Shown here: piece after piece, positions 50,901 through 61,267 of the stretch
Layout: each line of letters starts with the position of its first letter
Position numbering within the stretch: position 1 is the first letter of the stretch
From: Batrachochytrium dendrobatidis JAM81
Taxonomy: Eukaryota > Chytridiomycota > Chytridiomycetes > Rhizophydiales
Direction of reading: 5' to 3'
DNA length: 64,000 nucleotides
NCBI RefSeq assembly: GCF_000203795.2
Contig: NW_006281102.1
Span: forward strand, 104,567 to 168,566
Notes under the pieces: generated by a model
What the model was told of the DNA's origin: nothing
Database searches by the model: none
What the model saw: the letters and a program-made list of their open reading frames with translations, nothing else
Translations under genes and position numbers: made by a program

Positions 50901-53900
50901 GTATAACGATCCTTCATGGTCTCAAGCTCTGTAGTTTTCAAAACAAGCTTTTTCTGAAGATCAATTTTAATAGATTCCTCCTCATCCAAGCGAGCCTGCA
51001 TATCTGCAACTTCGGTAGACAATTTTTTCTTTTGAGAATCCAATGCCTGTCGCTTTTTGGACTCTTCTTCAACTTCCTCTCGAAGGCTTTCAACTTGACG
51101 CACCAAACCTTGCTTTTCACGATCCAAACGAGAACTATTGCCTTCGCTTTCTTCTAAACGAGCACTTAGCATGGCAATCTGCTTATCAAGAACCTCTCTC
51201 TGAGATTTGATTTCAGCAAGTGTGTTTTGAAGCTCATCATAAGATAATTTTGCATCATCAAGCTCCATATCAACTTGTCTTTTAGATTTTTCTGTGCGAG
51301 CACGAGCTTCCTCGGATTTTTCAAGCTCATCACGAAGCTCGGCAACTTGTGTGTCTAGTGCCGTTTTAGTTCGTGAAAGTCCACTAAATTCCTGTCGTGA
51401 ATTTTCAATGTCAGCATTGAGCTTATCAATCGAAATTTGACTACGCTTTCTGTTCTCCTCCAATTCAGTTTGAGCAACAGCAAGCTGACTACGAATATCG
51501 TTTAATTCTTGATCACGGATTCGGCGCATTTCAACTTGCTTGGTTTCTTCTGTTCCCTTGGCCTCCATGAGTGTGTGGAGTTGCTCCATCTCAGATTCCG
51601 CCTTTTTCTTGAGCTTGGTGATTTTTTCACGCTCGCCCTTTTCAGTTTCCAACTCTTCTAAAAGACTGTTGACCTTGAGCTGTAATTCTCGACGCGCTTT
51701 GTCAATAGTGTCTTTTTCGGCAAGTTCTGACTGAATGCGATCGTTCAGTAAAGCGATTTCGCTTTCTCGCTTCTTTAAAAGTATTTCAAGCTCTGCCTTG
51801 GCTCGCTCAAGCTCTGAGATGGTCTCCTTTGCCTTATTTAGCTCGTGTTCCAAAGACGCTCGGCGTTGCTCGGTTCGTTTTTTCTCATCTTGCTCCTGTT
51901 CCAGCTTTTGCTCAAGTTCTGCAATATTGGAATTGAGTTTAGTCTTGGTCTTCATCAGCTCAGACTGCATATCACCAGCACTTTCAAGAGATTTTTCAAG
52001 GTCTTTAAGCTGACTCTCGACAGATTTTTTGTCTGCCTCTAACTTTGCAGCACGCTCGTTCTCTGCATTCAGCTCTTGCTCAATCTCTCTAAGTCGAGTT
52101 TCCTTGCTTTGCTTTTCCTTGTCTAGTTTTTCAAAAGCAGCCTCGCCAGCACCAAACTTGTCCCAAAGCTCTTTCAATTCAGTTTCTAGCTTCTTTTTAA
52201 TAATGGATAGTGAATCGTTTGCTGCATCTTTTTCTTCCATTTCAGCAATAATCTCTTTTAGACGATCATTGAGATCAACCTCGCGCTTTTGCGTGCGAGA
52301 AAGAATTTCGGATTGACTGGCTGCAGCACTTTGTTCTTGAAAAAGAAGATCTTCGACTCTTTTTTTTTCTTGCTCAAGAGTCATGCGCAAAGCCTCTAAT
52401 TTCATACGCTCCTCTTGTTCTTTCTTTGCCTTTTCTTCCCACTCTTTGGCAAGAGCCTCGCGTTTGCGAAGCTCATCATCAGTACGAGAAACGTTGAGCA
52501 GTGGCTTGACTTTGGTGTAAAGCTTCCACCAAGGCCATTCACGCAAGGAAACATAAATACGAGCATTCTTTTGAATTACAGTGATTGCGCGAAGTTGATC
52601 AATGCGGCGCTTGTAAATCTTGCGTGCAAGGTAGCCACGAATAATGGCTTGAATTCGAATAACAATTTTGCTAATTTTTTCATCACGAAGATTTTCCAAA
52701 TCGGCAAGCTAGCGCAAGTATGCGTTCAAGATGGTGGTTGGATACAGATAAATATTAACCATGATGAATATGAAAAGTAATGTCAAATACAGTTTTTCTG
52801 ATTCAAAACTCAAGATGGGTTGTACATACCACTCCAGCACGGAAAAACACTTTGCTGGTTCCAATTCGATACTGATTTTTGTCAAGAGATAAATGGTCTA
52901 GAATCTGAGAGGCAGCTTTTCGACCATCCATAAAGCCTTTTGGTATAATGCCTGGTGCCAACACCTCATATCTAAAGCGAAAATCTTGAAAAATGACACG
53001 GTTGGGAAAACCTGCTCGGCAAATTCGAATTCCCTCTAGCACACCATTGCAGCGAAGTTGATCTAATACTAGTTTTACGTCAAGCTTTCCTGGTTTTTTC
53101 TCCTCATTGGGGATAATGCAACGAACAAAGTGTGGCTGAGTTGAAAAAAGCTGGTTCATTAACAGCTGCAACCCTTCCTTGTGACGCTGAGCTACAGTTC
53201 TAAACGCTCCCTTTTTAGTAACGCGTGCTTTGTTGTTGCTGTTGTCGTCAGCATCTCCAAGAGAGTCGTTAAAAAGTTCACCAATGTATTTTTCAGACGA
53301 GTTGGCCAAAAGTCTTGTTACATTATCGTTTAAAGGATCCTTGTTTTTATCAAGCCAGCCAGCAACACTGTACTCGACCTTTCCAGCATAGTGCTGAAGA
53401 ATGAAACCCATATTGAAGCGCGGTGTTTCATATTTAGCGGACTTTCCTTTCCAAAGACCATTAAGCTTGTCAATAAATGTCTTGTCGGTAGCTTTGGGCA
53501 TAACGCACTCCTCGTCAAGCAAAGAAAGAATTCCAATGGGCTAAAAACCAGTTGGTAATATAATTTGGTTTAGAAACTACCCAAATTTTTGATGCATCAA
53601 TACACAACATTTAGAATAAATCCAGCGCTTACCGAGGTTTTTTCTATCAACTCAATGCTAGGCTGCAGATCCAATCCAAAATCAATAAACTTCCAATCAA
53701 TGTTTTCACGTTTGTATTCTTCTTGTTCCAGGATAAACATGTGGTGATTAAAGAATTGCTGAAGCCGTTCGTTGGTATAGTTGATACATAACTGTTCAAA
53801 ACTGTTATACTATATATTACAAGATAAATTCTGCATTAGTCACTATATTGATTGTTTTAAACAAACTAGTACAAACATATTTTTCCTACCTCGAAAATTT

Positions 53901-56041
53901 CAAAACCAGCAATATCCAAAACACCAATAAAGTTTAATTTTTGTGCTGGAGTGTACAGAGCGGTGTTGATCCTGTCAACTAACTGACTAAACATGCGCTC
54001 GTACAATGATCTAGCAAGTGCCTCAATGGAGTAGTAAACTTGCTCCACATTGCGAGCTTGGGTGACCCAATCTCGACCAGCTTTAATACGCGGTTTAAGA
54101 AGACTTCGCGAAAACTCGGCAACAGGTATTCCAAGAACATGGCAAACTTTTTCTGCTACTGATGCAGCTTGAGCAGTAAGATTAGCATTGTCTTCTCGAT
54201 CAGCCTCAAAAGTTAAATTTCCAAGATGAAGTACGGCTGAAATCACACGGAATAGACTGAGCTGATCTTCTTCTGAAAATCCCATTACGTTGAATGATTC
54301 CTAATAAAAGTAGTCACCATATTATTAGACTATGTTCAAACAATCCATTCAAGCCGCTATGAAAAAGTGTAAATACTAACTTGCAACGCTTTAAAATCAG
54401 CGGCATCATCAACACCATCAATATTCTTGTTGGAACTCTTGGTGAAACGATAGTCGGAGGCAGTCCCATCAATTAAAAGCGTTTCTGTGTTTAAAATACA
54501 ATTAGCAACCCGTGACCTCGTATATACAGCCTAAAGTAAACCAATACAGCTGTTGCAGGACAAAGCTCACTTTTAATCTCTGGACTAGACCCTTTCAAAA
54601 CTTGGTAAAAAATATGATAGTTACGTTCCTTGGGTGATTGATGGGTGACTCGGGACTTTTCCAACAGATACTTGTCAATGTTTCCACCCGAGATTTGTCC
54701 TGATGGACTAAACTCAATACGGATGAATTTACCCTGCATAAATATGTACAGCAAACTTGTCAGCTTTCCTCATAATTGGCTTAAAAAATTGTATAACATG
54801 ATACTTACAAATCGAGAAGAATTGTTGTTTCGAATAGTTTGTGCATTTCCAAAAGACTCCAATATTGGGTTAGCTTGAAGAATCTGTTGCTCAAGCTTTC
54901 CAAGGTTTTTAGGGCCACCAGAGCTGGCAACAGATGCCAAGTATTGGATAACCTTTTTTGTATTCTCAGTTTTTCCTGCACCGGACTCACCACTGAGCAA
55001 AATACACCATGCCAATTTCAAAGTCTTAGTACAGCCGAGTTACAAGAGCAGTATAGTAAAATTTAGTCATAAACATACGTGATCAAAATTGACTGATTTT
55101 CTTTGTTGTTGAGCATATCATGGTAGGCTAGATCTGCAGTTGCATATACATGCGGCGGCATCTCCAATCGCTTTTTTCCACGGTACGCCTTGATGATCTC
55201 ATCTGTATAAATTGGTATTTTTTTATATGGATTAACTGTCACACAGAACAGTCCGGAATAAGTCTAGTTTTTGAAATAATTTCACAAATCTCGTCAGTGC
55301 CGCATTTTCTAGTAAACCTCGAGATGAATATCTGTAAACCTAGACACTTACGTAAATTAAATTGGAAAAATAGCGGAGACGAAGATTATGCACCACTGAG
55401 GCTTCGTTGAGATGGGTTAAATCGGCCATATCTTCAACCTTGTCAAACTTTGGAGGATTCATCTTCTCCGTGTCATTGACATTCACGGTGCGTTTCTATC
55501 AAAAATGACAAGTTTAGAAAACCAATAGTATTTCCTATTAGACACGAGTGGGATAACGTAGAGACCGGAATGCATCTGTGTGTTGGAGTCTAAACAGATG
55601 TACAAAGCTTTGATGATAGCAAGTTTGGAATATGGAAACGAGTCTTGGACCAAGCAATACCTCGCCATTTCTATGGTGGGGTAAATGACTGGTTGCAAGA
55701 CGCGTCAAAACATGCGATGGGACAAGAAATACGAGCCCTGTTATCGACTAATGTAGCACGACAGATTTGATTGCATTGGATGGATAATCGGACAGAAACC
55801 AAACAAGTGATGGACATGATAGATGGCAGCTATAGAATTAGACTGCAGCACATAGTACACTTACAGAATTGTCATCAAGTTGAACCTCGACTTCATCGCC
55901 ATTTTCCTTGATAATAGAACCCTGAATATAGCCTTTCTCTTTGTCTACAATCCATACCCATTTACGTTCAGACCATTGAGCCTGTTCCAGGGTGTCATTG
56001 ACTGCGTTCTGCCGAACACGTTCTAAATACTGACTAGCCAT
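47971..56041 (-). CDS. MYO2: class II (conventional) myosin heavy chain
   Basis: Actin motor of cytokinesis and cortical contraction. Eleven exons fit in phase: 55865-56041, 55352-55495, 55079-55263, 54809-54992, 54571-54733, 54381-54484, 53890-54300, 53633-53809, 52830-53540, 48191-52708 and 47971-48054. They give 2285 residues. The motor shows a P-loop [13 protein letters not shown], switch I NNNSSRF, switch [26 protein letters not shown], the actin-binding FVRCIIPNE and the converter end FFRAGV. One good IQ motif ([19 protein letters not shown]) is followed by [14 protein letters not shown], typical of class II. About 1400 residues of heptad-rich coiled coil follow. IQ and tail are a single 4.5 kb exon, while the motor holds nine introns. 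The tail is longer than usual for fungal Myo1. The last codons read AAG TAA over a good GTAAGT donor, so a further 3' exon is possible. The gene symbol is by family only. Confidence 0.95.
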
Positions 56042-56673
56042 GTGGTGATAGAGTAGCTGCAGGTATTATTCGTTGATTTTAGTCGACTATAAAATAGCAA
56101 AGCGGAGTTTTTGTCTGTATTTCCCCTATAGTTAGTAATCGCTATTTAAATAAAAAACGATTAGAATGTCCGTAAAGCGAATATATCAACAAGGTGTATG
56201 ATAAGTAGAATCGATGCAAAGATGTATGGTTTAGTTTGGACTGTTGGAACGGAAAGTGCCGTGGCGTGATGGATATTGTTGACAAGAAAAGCCAAGATAT
56301 TGTCATATCTTGCAATTTTGCTCCTTATCTATCAGCAAGGGCATACCCTTGTTACTAAAACTCGCATCTATGCTGGCAACCAGCTCACCAAAATCATATT
56401 GCTCAGAGCATAACACACATGTATGATTATATATTTAAAATAACTACAGTCCAATACTAATACATAACCACCAACTTACTAGTATGGGATTCGAACCTTG
56501 CAAGATACAAGTATGCGCCAGTTTTCACTTTGTCAGACTCGAGAAAAAGTCGCGAGTCAAATTTTACAGAGTTTTGCTTCATAAATTTTGCCGATTTCGT
56601 AATTTGTCAATGCGACTTGTTTGGTTTATTGAACTATAATGTGTTTTTAGCACAAGAATACAATTTGCTTTTT

Positions 56674-57027
56674 ATTACAGCCGTATTCACGTAAATGGAA
56701 TACTCGTCGTTTAGTCGTTATTTTGTTTTAAAATATACAATGACTAAATACTTGTTGCGCTTCCCTACTACAAACTGGCATTCTCAATTCTTTCAATCGT
56801 ATCGTCCATTATGTGATGTACAACTACATTTTTAAACTAGAATAATGTTTTTTGGCATAGTCATACATTGTACGATCATTAGATTCACAACAAGCCCGAT
56901 ACTGGTTTGACTGTTCTAATTTTGTCAATCAAATCCTACAAACTGGCATCCATCATTCCATGAGACTAGCTGTTTACCATGTATACAGCACTTTAGTGCT
57001 GTATTTTACGTGAGTATAGCCGTAAAC
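56674..57027. mobile_element. short inverted-repeat (MITE-like) element, most complete copy
   Basis: The left end ATTACAGCCGTATTCACGTA and the right end TTTTACGTGAGTATAGCCGT are imperfect inverted repeats of about 27 bp, 354 bp apart outer edge to outer edge. The interior shares blocks with the copies at 3567, 11351, 22060 and 24633: TGACTAAATACTTGTTGCGC, GGTTTGACTGTTCTAATTTT and GGCATCCATCATTCCATG. It has no coding capacity. It lies in the 1.1-kb region between the divergent starts of myosin (56041) and the F-BAR gene (57179). The rest of that spacer (56042-56673, 57028-57178) shows no gene. Confidence 0.75.
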
Positions 57028-57178
57028 TGTCTAGATCAGCAATCAACTATACAGCTTGTGTGGAATCGCACTATAGATATCTACAACCCATCACGTGATT
57101 TATATTTAGACTAATTAGAAATAATAAAAGCTGGCACATCACATTTAAATTTTCTGAAGCCAGAGCCATAAGGTCAAG

Positions 57179-60100
57179 ATGTCCACAATGGTGGCAACAT
57201 CAGATTTCAAGACGGTTGTCAAGGGTATCAAACTACAGCAACAAGGACATATAGCCAAACTACAACTCAAATCTGAAGCGGAACAAGAGCTTCTTGAATC
57301 TGTCAAAGAGTATATGCAGGTAAAGCCACTGACCCTACATTATCACTTATTTTTCTTGATATACCAGTCATCGTGATAAAAGTGCTAGCGCGTTGATAGC
57401 AAGCCAAAATACACGAGTGCTATATGGCACAACCTAGCATTTAAGCCCAAATACGATGACTAAAACTGGTATTATTTAAATACATAATAGAAACGAGCTG
57501 AACTGGAGTTACAGTATAGCAAGGTATGTATATGCATTATTCTGCTATTTTTGCCGACTATCAAATTTCGCGAATTTTTAGCTTTGCATTAATTTTGCTC
57601 AAACGGCTACTTTAAAAACGTATACAATCGTTAGTCGTTGGAAAAGTTGGGAAAGACTCTGCAAGCCCGCAAATTTCGAAAATTTCTGGGTACATCTACT
57701 TTTCCTTTGGGTTCAGCCATAGCATCAACAACGGGTACAACGCCAACAACTCAGTCTTTGCCTGGAACTCCTAGCCTTGCTAGCCCACCTGAATTCAATG
57801 ACTCGGACTCTGTCGTACATGATCGAGTTTGCAGGTATGTATTCATTTAGCTGTTATTGCAAGGTATAATTTATTACTAACAAAATTGACCTTGTTTAAT
57901 AGAGATACATACCAAGCACTGTCCTCATTGCTCATCGAGTCTGAACATCAAGCAAAATTTCGTTTGCAAACTAGCGAAAAACTAGTAGTAGAAATTGCCG
58001 ATGTAATCAAAGACTTTAACAAGGAGAAATCTGCTACTACAAAAAGGGTTCGTGAATTTTAATCCATTAATCAACCAACTTTTTGTAAACTAACCTTTGC
58101 AATGCATATAATCACAATATTGTAGCACTTGGATTATTGTGTAGGTTAAATTTACAGGAAATCGTACATGTACTATTAATCATTATAACTGCAATTGACT
58201 TGGATTTGGTAATATTGACTTTAGATCAAATTCCAACAAGAAATGTGGCTTTTATACGAAGAAATTGACAAGGTATACTTGCTACATAAAACTGCAGTCA
58301 GTCTATAATGACATGGCTAATTTAAACTTTTGAAAATAAATTTTAGTTAAAGTTGCTGTATGAAAAAGCAGCTAGAGAGGAAAATCTTGCTCAGAAAAAG
58401 TATGATGATGCTGCTAAGCGACCAAAATCTGGTCTGCAGGCTCTGAAAAACTTGGTAACCGGAAAAGATGCAGAAGAGCGATTATTAAAAGTAAAAACAA
58501 TTTCTAGTTTAATAGATTGTGAATACATGAGTGAATATTCAACACTAACAAATATGATGTGCACATACACTCAAGTTGAAATCCAAATGGAAGACCAAGA
58601 CGCGACAGCTCAATAATTCTCGCAACGACTACCTTCTTTCCCTAGAGGGAATCAACGCAATGCAGTCCCACTATTATAAAGGTAAAGAATTGATTTTAAT
58701 CTCAAATATCAGTACTAACTCTGTAAACTACAACAAACTGCATAGATGACATGACTGCACTTATGGAAAAGATTGACGGTAACTTTTACACAACCTTTTC
58801 AAGCATGCTGCATCAGTTTACAAGCCTTGAATCTAGTGTTGCAGCATCTCTAAAATCAGGAGCTGATCTTGTTGATACTGAAATAAAGAAAGTGGATCGA
58901 AAACGCGATGTAGAGCTGTTTTTGAAGGACTATCAGCAAATATTTCATGAACAGGCTCCATTTTTGTTTGATATGGCTACAACGGACGAGGTAAAATTGA
59001 AAATCTACATGACTATTAATATGTTTAAATTGAAAGTAAAAAAGAGCATGTTTGATCAAGTTCAGCAACTGATATTATCTTGCCTTTTATTTAGCATTGC
59101 GATATCACGGTTGACGAGTCTAGCAAAACCCCACTTGGTCAGAGACTTGGAGAACTTTGTGTGCGCGATGAAACACTAAGTACCATGCTTAATCAGCGAG
59201 AAAAGGAGCTTATAGGTGTAGTTCAAATGGCAGAAGCATATGCAGCCACACCCCAGTTTGGAAATGCAGCCACACCTCTTGATGTAAGTTGTTTAAATGT
59301 ACTGTTTACAAGATTTATTAGTTAACCACTTCAATTTTTTAATTTTTGCATTTCCTATAGCAAAAATTGGAAATTAAAAATGCAATTGATCTTTTGAAAG
59401 CTCAGCGCATCCGGACTAGTGTTCAAATTAAAACGCTCAAAAGTCTGGGAAGTAAGTATATCTAAACTGGCTTGATATTTATGCAATCATTTTACTAATA
59501 TGCATTTTTAGTTGAGCCCATTATGCCTGTTATACCAGAGGACAATCCAGCACTACCCAACTTTGCCACAAAGAAAAACGATGCAGTAGCAGCATCTGAC
59601 TATACTCCTATAAATCCTGAAGAAGTAACTCTCACTATTGGAAACTTATTAGAGATACTAACTGCTGATCACGAAGGTCGCACCAAGGTGGGTATAGATT
59701 GACTCGTGTTTAAAATACGCGCTCTGATCATTAAACCATTTTGTTGTTTTTTAGGTCAAAGTTATCCCCACAGGTGCAATTGGATTTGTTCCAACAGCAT
59801 GTATTACCATCAGTCAAGGCAGACGATCATCCTTGTTTTCATCTGACCAGTCACAACAAAACATGACTGTATCTGCACTAGAAGGTATGCAATTTTGATA
59901 TTCATTGAACTGTATTATTTCTAACAGTTTTTTCAATTTCAGATTACGAAGCAATGGATGATGGAGAATTGTCGTTTAAAGGTATGTGCATTATGATGCA
60001 AAATGAGCCGAATTGGACTGTAACTATGATTTCCAACTAGATCTAAAATTTGATATATTCAACTTGTAATCAATGCATTGATTATTTTCAATTTCAGTTG

Positions 60101-61144
60101 GTGATGTGATTGAATGCACCGATGGGATTTTTGAAGATGAAGAATGGTGGGACGGTCATGTTTTGCGCACTGGTCAAGTCGGAACATTTCAAGTAAGACT
60201 CACAAAAGGCTGGGAATCAGTTGCAGCAGCAACCGTCAATAAAACAAAACTAATGCGACGCGCAAGCTCTCGACGCATAACAATGACGTCGGGAAAGACT
60301 CGTAATGGAGACTGTACAGGTGCTTCAAGTCAAAAAATTCCTACTGGTAAAATATTAAATGTTGACATTTTGACAGTCTTTTGGTGTAGCTAACACTATT
60401 ATTGATCATGTTTGATAAAAATATCTCGTGAAACTCGATACTGGATTCAAATATTCTGGATAATTTTATTGGTAATGTTTAGCACGGGCGTTGTACTCAT
60501 ACGAAGCAACATGTGACGGGGAGTTGACTATTGAGGCTGGAGAAATTCTGGTGATCAAAAGTAAAGAAACTGGAAGCGATGATTGGTGGGAGGGTGAAGG
60601 AAAGAACGGATGTGGGCAATTCCCTGTAAACTACGTTCAAATGATTGAAAGTGATCAACGTGGAAAAGAGGTACATGTAGCCAACCTTGTTTGAATTTGC
60701 TTACGTTGGTTTGATGTATGAACAACTTTAAATCATGATATGTTACTAACGTGATAATGCTAATATATTTGGGTATATAGGGGATAAGTCAATCTAAATT
60801 GGGTCTAGTATCTGAGATTGAACAAGGTAAAACTATAAAAGTGGTAAAAATATAGAAACAATGCTTACTTTTGAATCTTTATTTCTGATGATCAGTACGT
60901 GCGCTTTACGACTTTACGCCCAGCAGTCCTGGAGAGCTTACATTCAAATCTGGGGATATAATCAAAGTGACGCAGTCATCTGTATGTTTCATCAGTTTTT
61001 GTGATACTAATTTTGAGCAACATAGCTAATACCATTAAATAGGATCCAGATTGGTGGGATGGCGAGTTGGACGGAGTTGTTGGCGCATTTCCAGCAAGAT
61101 ATGTTACGTCCATTCTAACCGACCTATCAGAAACAATTGACTGA
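57179..61144 (+). CDS. F-BAR protein with four SH3 domains
   Basis: Binds and bends membrane while recruiting actin-assembly factors. Eighteen exons fit in phase: 57179-57319, 57491-57523, 57635-57834, 57903-58047, 58225-58272, 58347-58490, 58576-58681, 58746-58990, 59095-59283, 59361-59451, 59512-59687, 59755-59884, 59943-59981, 60098-60346, 60483-60670, 60781-60826, 60896-60981 and 61043-61144. They give 785 residues. The F-BAR part (about 1-340) has KSEAEQELLESVKEYMQKRA, LEKLGKTLQARK, and the FCHSD/Bzz1-type SRNDYLLSLEGINAM. Four SH3-like units follow: AASDYTPINPEEVTLTIGN..GFVPTACI (about 440-495), ALEDYEAMDDGELSFKVGD..EWWDG (about 520-575), ARALYSYEATCDGELTIEAG..DWWEGEG (about 640-690) and VRALYDFTPSSPGELTFKSG..FPARYV (about 720-775). 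The first is the most divergent, lacking the Trp pair. Bzz1 and FCHSD proteins normally carry two. Confidence 0.88.
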
Positions 61145-61267
61145 ATAACACCCAGAGCTGTCTTAATATGATTTTGTTTGAGCCTTGCCAAAAATAAAGC
61201 TTTTGAGCAACAGTCAATTAATATTTATTCGTGTATACATGTTTGGGCCTACCAGATTTGCATGGTA

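Noticed and set aside
48414..52316. Several plus-strand Ser/Phe-rich open frames
   Set aside because: They are antisense shadows of the myosin coiled coil, whose Glu/Lys-rich codons read as Ser/Phe/Leu on the other strand.
56465..56540. A tRNA gene on the minus strand, suggested by a GGTTCGAATCCC string
   Set aside because: The T-loop consensus is present, but the flanking five bases do not pair (CAAGG against CCCAT) and no acceptor stem or D arm can be drawn. At most it is a tRNA-derived fragment.
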